The notes: generated by a model from the sequence alone, not told the origin. A stretch of DNA of 59,356 nucleotides from Peribacillus loiseleuriae (GCF_001183985.1 NZ_LFZW01000003.1:1-59356); one strand, 5' to 3'; counted from the first letter of the stretch, positions 35,358 to 45,316 are shown. Made by a program: numbers and translations.

Positions 35358-36050
35358 ATGAATAGAATCCTTGTTGTTGAAGATGAGCTATCCATTCGCA
35401 GCTTTGTCTGCTTGAATTTGAAAAAGAGAGGATATGATGTCAGGGAAGCGGAAACCGGGGAAGAGGCATTGGTGTACTTCCAAAGCGAAGCATTCGATAT
35501 CGTCTTGCTTGATCTCATGCTTCCGGGGATGGATGGGTTTGAAGTCTGTCAAGAGATCCGGAAGGTAAATCAGACGGTGGGCATCATTATGCTGACGGCA
35601 AGAACGCAAGAGAAGGACAAGGTGGAGGGACTAGTGTTAGGAGCCGATGACTACTTGTTCAAGCCCTTCAGCATGGTGGAGTTGGAGGCCAGAATGTTCT
35701 CGCTCTTGCGGAGAATCAACCTAAACGACCAAGTTTCATTGGAAAACACTGAACTGTTTGTATCCGGTCCGTTTCAATTGGATTTAAGAAACAAAAGCTT
35801 TGTCTGCTCAGGAAAAGACATCAAACTCACCCCAACTGAATACTCGATTCTCCATTTTTTAATGTTTCATCCGAACCGGGTCTATACAAGAGACGAGTTG
35901 TTAGATGAAGTATGGGGAGAAAATTATGTAGGAGATATAAAAGTAGTCGACGTCAATATTCGGCGCATTCGTCAGAAAATAGAGTCCGATCCCTCTTCCC
36001 CTCTCTATTTATGTACAGAGTGGGGACATGGATATCTATGGAAGAGTTAG
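35358..36050 (+). CDS. OmpR-family response regulator
   Basis: A 230-aa protein. Receiver domain with acidic pocket ED (8-9), phospho-acceptor Asp52, Thr80 and Lys102. The C-terminal winged helix (LTPTEYSILHFLMFHPN..., VVDVNIRRIRQKIE) binds direct repeats. It is the likely reader of the TGTAAC-N5-TGTAAC boxes in front of its own operon and of asnB. It is followed three bases later by the kinase gene. Confidence 0.93.
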   Translation: MNRILVVEDELSIRSFVCLNLKKRGYDVREAETGEEALVYFQSEAFDIVLLDLMLPGMDGFEVCQEIRKVNQTVGIIMLTARTQEKDKVEGLVLGADDYLFKPFSMVELEARMFSLLRRINLNDQVSLENTELFVSGPFQLDLRNKSFVCSGKDIKLTPTEYSILHFLMFHPNRVYTRDELLDEVWGENYVGDIKVVDVNIRRIRQKIESDPSSPLYLCTEWGHGYLWKS

Positions 36051-36053
36051 GCC

Positions 36054-37427
36054 ATGAAACGTAAAGTCATCCTTTATTTCACAATCATCATCATCTTGAC
36101 ATTAAGCTTAATCATGGCGGTGTTTGGAGTCGTGTTGACAAAATACTATTACCAAGGAATAGCCAATACGTTTCAAAACCATGTCAAAGCCGTTGATTCT
36201 TTTTGGGAAAAGGGAAATGAACTCCATTATGGGAGTCTTGAGGATTATAGCGACCTGGTGATTAAAAACTATCAATATGACGGAGCGGAATTGCAGCTAT
36301 TGAATGTGGATGGCGAACTTATACAATCGTCCACAGGTTATTACGAAGAACAAAGCTACCAAATAGATCCTGATGTTTTTTCATATAAAACAATCTATAA
36401 GAAAGAGGAACTTGAACAGACCGTTTTGGCCGTCTACACACCTTTGATCTTAGATGGACAAATAGTGGGAATCCTCCGCTATGTCTCTTCGTTGACGTTG
36501 GTCCAGGAAGTCATTACAAGTCTACTTGAATACGGATTATTGATTAGCCTAGGTGTTGCATTCATTGTCTTTCTTATTAGCCTTCGCTTGACGGATTCCA
36601 TTGTTAAACCGGTCAATGAAATTATTCATGTCACCGAAGAAATGTCAAAGGGCCATTTTGAACAAAGAATCAAAGAAGATTTTCCTTATGAAATTGGGGA
36701 AATGGCCAGAACGCTGAATTATATGGCAGAAGAAATTGTCAAAAAGGAACGAATGAAAAATGATTTCATCTCTTCGATTTCCCATGAGCTTAGAACCCCA
36801 TTGACGGGGATAAAGGGCTGGGCCGAGACGATGCAGTTACCGGATGGCTTGTCGAAAGAAGAAACAGAATTTGGCTTGAGGATGATTAACAGTGAATCGG
36901 AACGCCTAATGAATCTAGTGGAAGACCTATTGGATTTCTCCAGGTATGAGTCAAACCGCGTCAAATTTGTTCGAACCGTGGTGGAATTCGATACGCTCAT
37001 TAAGGAAGTTGCGTTCCAGCTCCAGAAAAAGGCTTCCGAGAAAAACGTACTGATCAAGCTAGAGTATATGCCTGTTTTAATCAATGCTGACGGCGACAAG
37101 ATCAGACAAGTATTAATCAATTTATTGGATAATGCCATCAAGTTTTCTAAAAATGGCAGTGACATTCAAATATTTCAGTACTTACAGGGAGAAATGGTGG
37201 TCCTGAAGATCCTAGATCAAGGCATAGGGATCCAGCAGGATAAATTAAATTATATATTGGATTCCTTTTATAAAGTGGATGCAAAATCAGTGGGGGCAGG
37301 GCTTGGATTAGCCATTACCCGAAATATTGTGATGAAGCACGGGGGAACGATAGAAGTGCAAAGTGAGTATGGAAAAGGAACCACGATCATGGTTCGCTTA
37401 CCTTTGAATGGGATGGAAAAGGAATAA
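36054..37427 (+). CDS. Membrane sensor histidine kinase
   Basis: A 457-aa protein with an N-terminal membrane helix, an extracytoplasmic sensor (about 32-150), a second helix (LLISLGVAFIVFLISLRL), HAMP linker, HisKA with phospho-acceptor His244 in SHELRTPL, and HATPase_c with N, G1 and G2 boxes (NLLDNAIKF, DQGIGI, GAGLGLAI). It is paired with the preceding regulator. The architecture is like PhoR/YycG-type kinases of Bacillus. Confidence 0.92.
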   Translation: MKRKVILYFTIIIILTLSLIMAVFGVVLTKYYYQGIANTFQNHVKAVDSFWEKGNELHYGSLEDYSDLVIKNYQYDGAELQLLNVDGELIQSSTGYYEEQSYQIDPDVFSYKTIYKKEELEQTVLAVYTPLILDGQIVGILRYVSSLTLVQEVITSLLEYGLLISLGVAFIVFLISLRLTDSIVKPVNEIIHVTEEMSKGHFEQRIKEDFPYEIGEMARTLNYMAEEIVKKERMKNDFISSISHELRTPLTGIKGWAETMQLPDGLSKEETEFGLRMINSESERLMNLVEDLLDFSRYESNRVKFVRTVVEFDTLIKEVAFQLQKKASEKNVLIKLEYMPVLINADGDKIRQVLINLLDNAIKFSKNGSDIQIFQYLQGEMVVLKILDQGIGIQQDKLNYILDSFYKVDAKSVGAGLGLAITRNIVMKHGGTIEVQSEYGKGTTIMVRLPLNGMEKE

Positions 37428-37457
37428 CTAAAAGCAAAAATATGAGGAGGAATATAT

Positions 37458-38417
37458 ATGAGGAAATTAGCAGTATTAATGTCCACCATCATTCTGTTAT
37501 TAGCGGGATGTGGGACTAGCGCCTATGCAAATGCGATGAAAGACGCAACTTCAGAGGTAGAAAACGGGGAATATGAAAAAGCATTAAAGTCTCTTGATGT
37601 AGCATTAGAGGAAAAGCCGGAAGATAAAGAGGCAAGAACACTGTATGAAAATATCAAAGCTTTAAATCAAGTGAAAGAAGCCATTGACGGTACTGATTGG
37701 GAAGTTGCATTAACGAAAGCAAAGAACCTTCTTAAAGAAGATAGATTAGCAAAAGGCATAAAAGCGGAAGCAGAACAATATATCACTCAGGCGGAAAGTG
37801 AATTGGCCGCAAATAAAGAAGATATGAACTCAAAAGAAGAAGTAGTAGCAGAAAGCGGTACGAATGCAAGTGAGAAGGAAGAAGCTGTGAATACAGAAGA
37901 AAAACCAACAGCAGAAAAAGCGAAAAGTAACATCGCTGTAAGCGAAAAGGAAGTAGAGGCGAATACTGAAAAAAAATCAATAGACAAAACAGAAAAGGCG
38001 AATAGTGAATTGGCTGCAAGTAAGGAAGAAGTCACGAATAAGGAAAAAGAAAAAGCAGCAAGTGAAAGGGAAAAATATTTAAAAAAACTTAATGATATCA
38101 AAAAAGGTTTAGCGGAATTTGATAACGCATTAGCTGGAACACAAGTCGAAATGACCCAGGCTAAGGGGGAAATCTTCAAAAGATGGGATACTGCGTTAAA
38201 CGAAATATATGGGGCACTCGAGAATCAACTGTCCACTAGCAAATTCGAGAGTTTAAGAGAAGAACAACGTAAATGGTTAACCTACCGAGATGAAGTCGCA
38301 AAAGAGAATTCCTTGAAATTTGAAGGCGGAACGATGGCATCATTAGAATATATCAGCACACAAGCAAGGCTGACAGAAGAGAGATGTTATGAGTTAGTGG
38401 AAGGGTATATGGAGTAG
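37458..38417 (+). CDS. LprI-type (DUF1311) lipoprotein with coiled linker
   Basis: A 319-aa protein with a GAGGAGG RBS. Lipobox LAGC is followed by a TPR-like helical part (residues 25-110: ENGEYEKALKSLDVALEEKPEDKEA), a long Lys/Glu/Ala-rich linker with repeated SEKEE units, and a C-terminal LprI/DUF1311 domain (about 225-319: QAKGEIFKRWDTALNEIYGAL..., REEQRKWLTYRDEVAKE). LprI-like proteins bind and inhibit lysozyme in mycobacteria. It follows the kinase by 30 bp, so it is probably in the same envelope-stress operon. Confidence 0.8.
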   Translation: MRKLAVLMSTIILLLAGCGTSAYANAMKDATSEVENGEYEKALKSLDVALEEKPEDKEARTLYENIKALNQVKEAIDGTDWEVALTKAKNLLKEDRLAKGIKAEAEQYITQAESELAANKEDMNSKEEVVAESGTNASEKEEAVNTEEKPTAEKAKSNIAVSEKEVEANTEKKSIDKTEKANSELAASKEEVTNKEKEKAASEREKYLKKLNDIKKGLAEFDNALAGTQVEMTQAKGEIFKRWDTALNEIYGALENQLSTSKFESLREEQRKWLTYRDEVAKENSLKFEGGTMASLEYISTQARLTEERCYELVEGYME

Positions 38418-38437
38418 CAGAAGCTTAAGCTGAACGT

Positions 38438-38584
38438 GGAATCCTCATCACCCTTTAGCTCATCCACAGATTGGTTAGTTTCAGCAATTATCTTGTTTGC
38501 CTTTTTCATATCATCGGATGCATTAGCTGCAAAACTGTTGATTGGTAAAATGATAAAGGCTGTCAGTGAAATTATGTAAGAATT
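38438..38584 (-). pseudogene. Truncated exported-protein fragment
   Basis: On the minus strand the frame reads a signal-peptide-like ISLTAFIILPINSFAANA followed by SDDMKKANKIIAETNQSVDE. The start codon region is missing (cut near 38584), and the frame ends shortly after 38438 at the convergent lipoprotein gene. It is a leftover 5' piece of a secreted protein. Confidence 0.55.
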
Positions 38585-38678
38585 CTGGTTTCAATTACTG
38601 GTAGTTTAATAAGTTTTTTAGGTCGATTTTGCTATATAAACAGTGCCATAACTCAAAAGTATTGACATCGATTTTGAG

Positions 38679-38726
38679 TGTCACTTCAGGAGTTATCTTG
38701 CACCTATTTTAAGCGTTATTTTGCAC
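38679..38726 (+). repeat. Outer Tn552-type terminal repeat, left
   Basis: A 48-bp sequence starting TGTCACTTCAGGAG. It matches the reverse complement of 55823-55870 at 41 of 48 positions and contains two internal TTGCAC-type boxes, as TniA/TnsB-bound ends do. Confidence 0.75.
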
Positions 38727-38970
38727 TATAAGTAAATATAAAAAAGTCCAATTTCTCAGCATTAAAATGAGAAATTGGACTTTTATTGTTACTCCGAAAA
38801 AGCACCCTCATTGGCTATCTATTATTTCAGTTCATAAAGGTTCCATAAAACTGACATTTATACTGCTAAAAACAACTTTATCAAAAAACAACCTTTTGAT
38901 AATCATAGATTCTATTATTTGTTCCAAAACTCGTCCTTTTCTGAACACACACAGATTCCCGTTGAAATGA

Positions 38971-39018
38971 TGTGACTTTAAGAGATAAATTGCACACTTT
39001 TTAAACGCTAAATTGCAC
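38971..39018 (+). repeat. Inner Tn552-like terminal inverted repeat, left
   Basis: 48 bp beginning TGTGACTTTAAGAGAT. It differs from the right end at two of 48 positions. It contains two repeats ending AAATTGCAC. Confidence 0.92.
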
Positions 39019-39235
39019 TCAAAATGGATGTTAAGTGACAATAAAGTTAGTTAAAAAATAATAAAGTCCTTTAAAAACGAAAAGCATCTTATTCCAAACT
39101 CAAAGTTATTTAATTAAAGAGGTAGTAGACTTTAACGGGCTTACAACTAATAGATTGATTGCAATACGTAAACAAGATGTGCTTATAATAAATATGTGGT
39201 TAACAGAGATTGGCAGAGATAGGGAGCTTTCTAAA

Positions 39236-39952
39236 ATGACGCAGATTTTAATAATAGAAGATGAGGAAAAAATTCAACAGTTTTTGGAGCATGCTTTATT
39301 TGAGTTAGATGAAGATTTACAACTTTCTTTCTCAGGCAGTGCTACAGACGCCTTAGTTATGGCACAAAAGAAACAATTTGATGTATTCATCGTTGATATT
39401 CAACTACTCGATTATAAAGGTACAGATTTAGTTAAACAGCTACGCTCTATACAGACATATAAATATACGCCAATCATTTTTGAAACAGCTATTGTGTCAG
39501 AAGAATTACGAGCATATCGAGAATTAAAATGTTATCACTATCTTATGAAACCGTACACAAAAGAGGAAGTACAGAAAATTGTTGCAGAGGTACTCGACTA
39601 CTTGCAGCAACCGATAATTGATGACAGGACAGTAAGGATTGAACAAAAAGGATTTATTTTTGAATATCGATTGCAAGATATTTTATATATTGAATCTTTC
39701 GGCAAAAAAATGGTTATTCATCTGTTAACGGAACAAGGGGAACTCCGACAGGAAAAAATTGCAGGTTATTCTTTAAAAGCCATGCTAGAATTATTAGATG
39801 ATGGCCCCTTTGTACAATGCCACAAAAGCTATATACTCAATAAAACGTATGTTGAAGCGATTCAAAAAGCAGATAATCTAGTCAAGCTTCGCCATTGCTT
39901 AGATCCATTACCAATTGGACTTAAATATCGCAGTCAAGTCTTGGAGAGTTGA
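39236..39952 (+). CDS. LytTR-family response regulator
   Basis: About 238 aa from ATG 39236 (GGGAG upstream; the longer frame from 39155 has no RBS). Receiver with phospho-acceptor Asp54 (FIVDIQLLDY) and Lys in LMKPY. The C-terminal LytTR DNA-binding domain (ILYIESFGKKMVIHL..., FVQCHKSYILNKTYVEAI) is complete. It is in an operon with the kinase and is a likely activator of the adjacent exporter genes, as NatR is for natAB. Confidence 0.9.
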   Translation: MTQILIIEDEEKIQQFLEHALFELDEDLQLSFSGSATDALVMAQKKQFDVFIVDIQLLDYKGTDLVKQLRSIQTYKYTPIIFETAIVSEELRAYRELKCYHYLMKPYTKEEVQKIVAEVLDYLQQPIIDDRTVRIEQKGFIFEYRLQDILYIESFGKKMVIHLLTEQGELRQEKIAGYSLKAMLELLDDGPFVQCHKSYILNKTYVEAIQKADNLVKLRHCLDPLPIGLKYRSQVLES

Positions 39953-39955
39953 AAA

Positions 39956-41251
39956 ATGGTACTGTTATTATTTGAAACAGCTTTGGATGTAATCTCACTC
40001 TTTTTGATTATGTTTTCAGTAGGGCGTGAGAAAGTTAGCCTTAAACGAGGAGCAATCCAATGGCTTGTAGTCATCTTGATATTTGGCCTATGGAATCAGC
40101 CACTATTTAACTTTGATAGCAGTAATATTAATGCCATACTGCATAGGGATTTTGAAATTTTACCTGTTCAAAGCATTTCAGGACTAATTGGACTTCTTTT
40201 TTTGACATTATTAATGAACAGCTTTGTTCTAAAGGCATCACATATTGAAATCATCTTTGTTACAATGCTCGGATTTATTATTTGGTTCTTAATACGATTA
40301 TTCACTGTCGCAACGATCGATCTATTCACAATTAGTCAGATGACTATTCGCCCACTAACACTTATTCTAGCAATATGCTTTTATTGGCTCATGAAGAAAA
40401 AATTTTCAACTTATATACGCAATGATTTCAATCATTTTGTTAAATTAATAATTGTCAGTGTATTTGCCTTTATATTGTATATTGTTCTGTCATCAAGGAA
40501 TCGAAACGAGTTTATAATCGATCCTGCCTTTATAGCATTTGTTGTTTTAATTGTGCTTGCAATGCTTGTTTTTCTCTTTTATGAACAAAAAAGAACTCAG
40601 GTAATGGAAAATCGAATGAAAGCAATTGAAAAATATATTCCAATTATTGATGAGTTAGTGGTGGAAGTCCGATCTAGACAACATGAGTTTTCAAATAAAT
40701 TGTTAGCTATTTCAAGTATTTTGCAAGCAAATGAGAATATGGAGAATGCACGCGAACAAGTTTCAAAGTATGTAGAGAATGTGCAGCTAACAAGTGGACA
40801 GCACGAGTTGCTGAATATGGATCATAAAGTGATTGCAGGCTTTCTCTATACGAAGATGAAACGTGCAGAACAGTTAAATATGAAATTGAAGTTTGAACGT
40901 TCAGTATCGGTTTCAGCCTTTCCATGCGAAGATTATGATTTAATTGAAGTTCTTGGTATTCTGATTGATAATGCCATTGAAGCTTGCTTCGGAGGTGATA
41001 CAATTTTAATCCGAATGGTACAATTAAATGATCGATACGAGCTGACAGTAAGTAATCCAGCTGAGTATATGACGAATGAACAATTTATGCAGTTGTTTAA
41101 GCTCGGATATTCGACGAAATCTATTCATTCGGATAACCGAGGCTTTGGATTATATAATGTCCAACAAATTGCGAAGCAATATGGCGGAAAAATTATCGCA
41201 CGAAACGATCAAAAGAATGGGCCAATGATTACGATTGGTATCCAGTTTTAA
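39956..41251 (+). CDS. Sensor histidine kinase of the NatK/AgrC type
   Basis: A 431-aa protein with about six membrane helices in the first 215 residues. A short dimerisation helix carries His243 (SRQHEFSNKLLAI), and the C-terminal GHKL ATPase has LGILIDNAIEA and NRGFGLYNV. Sensors of this class detect peptides or membrane perturbation. Its start is four bases after the regulator's stop. It is cargo of the Tn552-like transposon. Confidence 0.88.
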   Translation: MVLLLFETALDVISLFLIMFSVGREKVSLKRGAIQWLVVILIFGLWNQPLFNFDSSNINAILHRDFEILPVQSISGLIGLLFLTLLMNSFVLKASHIEIIFVTMLGFIIWFLIRLFTVATIDLFTISQMTIRPLTLILAICFYWLMKKKFSTYIRNDFNHFVKLIIVSVFAFILYIVLSSRNRNEFIIDPAFIAFVVLIVLAMLVFLFYEQKRTQVMENRMKAIEKYIPIIDELVVEVRSRQHEFSNKLLAISSILQANENMENAREQVSKYVENVQLTSGQHELLNMDHKVIAGFLYTKMKRAEQLNMKLKFERSVSVSAFPCEDYDLIEVLGILIDNAIEACFGGDTILIRMVQLNDRYELTVSNPAEYMTNEQFMQLFKLGYSTKSIHSDNRGFGLYNVQQIAKQYGGKIIARNDQKNGPMITIGIQF

Positions 41252-41256
41252 AGCAT

Positions 41257-41315
41257 AACAGGGGTTTTAGAGGAACAAATACTTTTTCGTTCCTCTAAAA
41301 CCCCTGTTTGTTTCT
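41257..41315 (+). terminator. Strong terminator between regulator and exporter operons
   Basis: The 20-nt arm starting AACAGGGGTTTTAGAGGAAC pairs perfectly with 41289-41308, followed by TTGTTT. It separates the two-component genes from the exporter genes, which then need their own promoter (about 41320-41360). Confidence 0.92.
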
Positions 41316-41375
41316 AGCCTGTTGTTTCGGATAAATATGTTCGTTATAGTGTAGTCAACGAAACGGGGGAATACG

Positions 41376-42173
41376 ATGAGAAATTTAATCATGCTGGAAT
41401 GGCGTAAATTAAAAATGCCGATTTTACTTACAATTATAGCAGGGACCTTACTATCGATTATTTTATGCAGCACCATTTATAAGAGTTATGCATTAGAGCA
41501 TCAGTTAGAAGTATGGGAAGTTGGGTTTACAATTTTCAATGTCATATTCCCACTTATTTCCGTTTTACCGACGTGTTGGCTGATGTACTTTGAGCGTAAA
41601 AATGGCTTCTTAAAATATACATTACCAAGAGCGAGTAAAAAACAATATTTGTTATCAAAATGGCTAGTCATTAGCAGTAGTGCGTTTTTCACTATGTTTA
41701 TTATATCTTTTGCAGGTGTTGTTACAGCTCTTTATATTGTGCAACCAATTGATGTGTTTTTAGGCTGGATCTCACCTGAAACAGGAAAACCTGCTCCAAG
41801 TTTAATCCATTTTCATTTTGCAGCAGAAATTTTTTTAGAATCACCACTACTCTATGGATTTTTATTAAGTTTTTGGAAAGGAATCCTTTCTGTTATTCCA
41901 GCTACAATGGGATATGTGTTTAGTCTGTATAGCAAAAACTTATTTGTCATATTAACAGGTCCTTTTGTTTATTTGATTTTAGAAAATTTCACTCTTCAGA
42001 TAGTAGGACTTGATCATTTGCGATTAGCTGTAGCTTTCGAACCAACAATGATTCTTGTTGAAGACGTTGGTCTGCCATCCTTTATATTTGGCCCTGTGCT
42101 AGCAGTACTTGTCACGATTCTTTATGTCATATATATGAAATTTAAGGTAAAGGAAGATATTTACACGATCTAA
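41376..42173 (+). CDS. ABC-2-type exporter permease, subunit 1
   Basis: A 265-aa protein with six membrane helices and the ABC-2 layout seen in lantibiotic-immunity (LanE/G) and NatB-like permeases. A short cytoplasmic start (MRNLIMLEWRKLKMP) is followed by LTIIAGTLLSIILCSTIY. RBS GGGGG. It is first of a three-gene exporter operon controlled downstream of the LytTR system. Substrate may be an antimicrobial peptide or ion; not shown. Confidence 0.82.
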   Translation: MRNLIMLEWRKLKMPILLTIIAGTLLSIILCSTIYKSYALEHQLEVWEVGFTIFNVIFPLISVLPTCWLMYFERKNGFLKYTLPRASKKQYLLSKWLVISSSAFFTMFIISFAGVVTALYIVQPIDVFLGWISPETGKPAPSLIHFHFAAEIFLESPLLYGFLLSFWKGILSVIPATMGYVFSLYSKNLFVILTGPFVYLILENFTLQIVGLDHLRLAVAFEPTMILVEDVGLPSFIFGPVLAVLVTILYVIYMKFKVKEDIYTI

Positions 42174-42189
42174 GGCAGGAGGAAAGAGA

Positions 42190-43707
42190 ATGATTTCAAT
42201 CTTAAAACATGATGTTCGAAAGCATATCGGCGCTCCTCTCCTGTTACTAGCTGTCATCTACATTTTGTTTTGTATTGTGGAACGACAAGGTAGTCCGGAA
42301 AGTTATGAATTATTTGTTTTAAGGATATTATCGGATCATTATTTAATCATTTATGGTGTGACACCGGTTTTTCTATTGTCCATTTTTCGAAAATTAGAAG
42401 AGGATACCCCCTTATTAATCGTTCGTTTTCGAACTTTTGCACGTTACTTTTATACAAAATGGCTAGCCATCTCGATTTACGCCATCCTTTTTGTTTTATT
42501 GCAAATCATCACTGTACTTATACTAGGAATTGGCTTACCCGTTGGTAATGAATATCCTGTGAATAGTCTAGTTGAAAATGAACTATTTAATTATTTTGAA
42601 GCAGCCTTCTCGACCCCTTTATTGGCTGTAATTAGCAGTAGTCTATATATGATGATTGGCTTATCTTTTGTTGGAGTCTCAATTTTAACCATATTTCATT
42701 TTTTCAATCGAAGAGTTGTGTTGATAACGGTTCTTCCGGCCTATTTGATAATGGTTATAGGTCTTAAAATACCTGCACTAGGTACTTTACCCTTTATTAC
42801 GATGAATCGCTACATTATACTTCATCACAATTTAGTGATTGGAAATGGTATTTTATGGTCAGTTACAGGAATGATTGTGTTGGTATTTGTCCAAATTATC
42901 TGCATTCGCTTTGCTTGGTATCGTAAGTTTTCACTGTCTTGGAATGTAACAGGTAAAGGATTGTTTTTTTATTACGCACGAGCATTATGGACAGGTAAAA
43001 TCATTTTATTGCTATGTGGAATTATAGGGACTTTAACGATATGGAAAGCGATGAATGGTATGGAAGAGTCAATGCAAGATTATATACTTCGCTTTTTTTA
43101 TGGACTAGAAACAGGAAATTTTCATTTGTTAACCTTCTTAGAGCAGCTTATTTATTATGGAACGCCGTTATATTTATTTGCATTATTTATAGAAACTTGG
43201 TGTTCAGATGATAACTTGCCTGTATTTATACGAATCAGACAGAAAAAGAAATGGTTGATTGCGATTGTTTCAAACGGACTTATATTCCATATTATTTATA
43301 TTGGTTTATCTTTTACATTACTTTTCATATGTGGACTATTAACAAAAAAAACATGGATAGCCCATACAATTCAAATTTCAGAAAATATTCAAATGAGTAT
43401 TTGGCCTATTTTTATTTGCTTGAAAGTAATGGAGCTTAGTGTATTGTTCTTTACATTCTTCTTATTATATATATGGTTAAAAAATGTGACGGCAGCTTAT
43501 TTAATTGTCATTGCAGCGCATGCACTCATTTTAGTATTAACTGTATTGTTTTCGTATAATCCTGCAGGTTTAGTAACAATTGCAAATCTACAAATATTTG
43601 AAGGTTCGACAGGTGTACCATTGAATAAAGCATTTACAGTATTAATGCTCGGATCAATCCTATTACTTGGCTCTATTAGTCGTTCCTACAAACGCTTTTT
43701 TAATTAG
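42190..43707 (+). CDS. ABC exporter large permease, subunit 2
   Basis: A 505-aa polytopic protein with about 12 membrane helices, twice the size of subunit 1, with a similar amphipathic start (MISILKHDVRKHIGAP). RBS AGGAGG. It probably forms the heteromeric channel with subunit 1 and the ATPase. No close family can be named. The doubled size is unlike LanE/LanG and suggests an internal duplication. Confidence 0.75.
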   Translation: MISILKHDVRKHIGAPLLLLAVIYILFCIVERQGSPESYELFVLRILSDHYLIIYGVTPVFLLSIFRKLEEDTPLLIVRFRTFARYFYTKWLAISIYAILFVLLQIITVLILGIGLPVGNEYPVNSLVENELFNYFEAAFSTPLLAVISSSLYMMIGLSFVGVSILTIFHFFNRRVVLITVLPAYLIMVIGLKIPALGTLPFITMNRYIILHHNLVIGNGILWSVTGMIVLVFVQIICIRFAWYRKFSLSWNVTGKGLFFYYARALWTGKIILLLCGIIGTLTIWKAMNGMEESMQDYILRFFYGLETGNFHLLTFLEQLIYYGTPLYLFALFIETWCSDDNLPVFIRIRQKKKWLIAIVSNGLIFHIIYIGLSFTLLFICGLLTKKTWIAHTIQISENIQMSIWPIFICLKVMELSVLFFTFFLLYIWLKNVTAAYLIVIAAHALILVLTVLFSYNPAGLVTIANLQIFEGSTGVPLNKAFTVLMLGSILLLGSISRSYKRFFN

Positions 43708-43718
43708 GAGGTTCATTC

Positions 43719-44393
43719 ATGACAAATGTAATCGAAGTATGTAATGTTTCCAAAGCATTTTCGGGACAAACTATCTTAAAAAATATTCAACTAAAAATTA
43801 AAAAAGGGAAAACAGTTGGTATTGTCGGTGGCAATGGTAGTGGAAAGTCTGTCCTATTTAAAACGATATGTGAATTTATTCGTCCAGACGAAGGAATGGT
43901 AAAAATTCGTGGAGAAGTGTTAGGAGCAGAAATTGATTTTCCAGAAAATGTTGGGGTGTTTATTAATTCACCTGGATACATTGAGATTTATAGTGGATTT
44001 AAAAATCTGCAGTATTTAGCTGCAATTAATAAAAATATAACGGATTCACAAATTAAACAAACAATGAAACATGTTGGATTAAATCCAGATAATAAAACGA
44101 AGGTCAAGGATTATTCGCTCGGTATGAGACAAAAGCTGGGGATTGCTCAGGCCATCATGGAAAATCAAGATATTCTAATTCTAGATGAACCGTTTAATGC
44201 ATTAGATTATAAAACATATAATGATATTAAGGAGATTATAAGGTCACTTCAGGCTACTGACCGAACAATTTTACTAACAAGCCATCACTTTCAAGATATT
44301 GAAGAGCTTTGCGATGAAGTGTATTTCATTGCTGATGGAGAACTAAAGCATTTAACGGAAGAATTGAAATCGATTTATTTTAAACGTTCGTAA
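43719..44393 (+). CDS. ABC transporter ATPase
   Basis: A 224-aa nucleotide-binding subunit with Walker A GGNGSGKS (37-44), signature YSLGMRQKLG, Walker B ILILDEPFNALD and H-loop TSHHF. Size and sequence fit the LanF/BcrA/NatA exporters. It ends the exporter operon. It contributes to export or expulsion of a toxic compound, probably sensed by the linked two-component system. Confidence 0.9.
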   Translation: MTNVIEVCNVSKAFSGQTILKNIQLKIKKGKTVGIVGGNGSGKSVLFKTICEFIRPDEGMVKIRGEVLGAEIDFPENVGVFINSPGYIEIYSGFKNLQYLAAINKNITDSQIKQTMKHVGLNPDNKTKVKDYSLGMRQKLGIAQAIMENQDILILDEPFNALDYKTYNDIKEIIRSLQATDRTILLTSHHFQDIEELCDEVYFIADGELKHLTEELKSIYFKRS

Positions 44394-44461
44394 TAAAGTA
44401 GACTCTATAATAACACTAACTAATAGAAGCATATTAGTTATTCTGGGTGCTTTTCATGAAT

Positions 44462-44513
44462 AAAAAAGTCCTAATTTTCCACTTACAATACCGAGAAATT
44501 AGGCTTTTTTTAT
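44462..44513 (+). terminator. Terminator after the exporter operon
   Basis: CCTAATTT pairs with AAATTAGG, flanked by an A-run on the left and TTTTTTT on the right, so it may serve both strands. Confidence 0.7.
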
Positions 44514-44593
44514 ATTTGAATTTCCTTAATGTTGTAACCCTGCTTTCCTGATGCTACTCCTACTATATAGATAGTTTAAGAATCCACAATCTT

Positions 44594-45199
44594 CTATTCT
44601 GCCAGTTCCTTTTTTATCCTATAAACAGTTGATCGAGTAATAGCATTTTTTTCCGCAATTTGCTTAATTGGAGTTCCGGATTTCAACATTCTTACCACCT
44701 CTTGATAGACTAATCGCTTTTGTGGATTCTTTGCGTTAGGTGAATAAAGTAACGGACGCCCTTTGTAAACTCCCTTTTCTTTCGCAATTTTTATACCTTG
44801 AGCTTGACGACGTTTACTTTCTGTCCGTTCCATTTCTGCAACCATTGCCAAAATCTGAACAATCAAATCTTTCATAAATCGATCCAATAATGGATTTCCA
44901 ATAGCTTCAGCTAAGATGGGCATGCTCGTCACGATTAAACCTGCATTTTTATTTTTTAAAGTAGTAACCGTTTCAATAATCTCATTGTAGTTCCTTCCTA
45001 GTCGATCAATCGCTTCAACCATGAAATAATCTCCTTCACGAACAAAATCAAGAGCTTTTTGGAATTGCTCTCGATTATTGACTGCAGCACCAGATTTCTT
45101 CTCTGTAAATATTTTTTCTGCTCCAAAACTTTTCAAGTTTTCAATCTGCCGTTCCAAATTTTGATCTTCAGTAGAAACTCTAGCATAAGCAACTTTCAT
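44594..45199 (-). CDS. Serine resolvase of the Tn552-like transposon
   Basis: A 201-aa serine recombinase with catalytic start MKVAYARVSTEDQNLERQIE (active Ser in YARVST), EAIDRLGRN, and a C-terminal HTH (MLKSGTPIKQIAEKNAITRSTVYRIKKE). It resolves cointegrates at an adjacent res site, which occupies the 170 bp between it and the divergent transposase gene. Its length matches BinL/BinR. It differs from the decayed resolvase at 9527-9708. Confidence 0.92.
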   Translation of the reverse strand: MKVAYARVSTEDQNLERQIENLKSFGAEKIFTEKKSGAAVNNREQFQKALDFVREGDYFMVEAIDRLGRNYNEIIETVTTLKNKNAGLIVTSMPILAEAIGNPLLDRFMKDLIVQILAMVAEMERTESKRRQAQGIKIAKEKGVYKGRPLLYSPNAKNPQKRLVYQEVVRMLKSGTPIKQIAEKNAITRSTVYRIKKELAE

Positions 45200-45221
45200 T
45201 TCGTAATTTTCCCCTTTTGCA

Positions 45222-45316
45222 GATCTATTTAATAGACACCCTAATCATACACTCAAAACCTAATCTTAACAATAACGCTTAAGTGTTTGTTTAAGGTTTA
45301 CCCTAAATAGACATTG
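45222..45316. promoter_or_regulatory. Candidate res site and divergent promoters
   Basis: TCTATTTAATAGACA (45224-45238) and AAATAGACATTG (about 45305) share the TAAATAGACA core in the arrangement expected for resolvase sub-sites. AACGCTTAAGTGTTT, an imperfect palindrome, lies between them. The location between resolvase and transposase genes matches Tn552. Confidence 0.55.
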
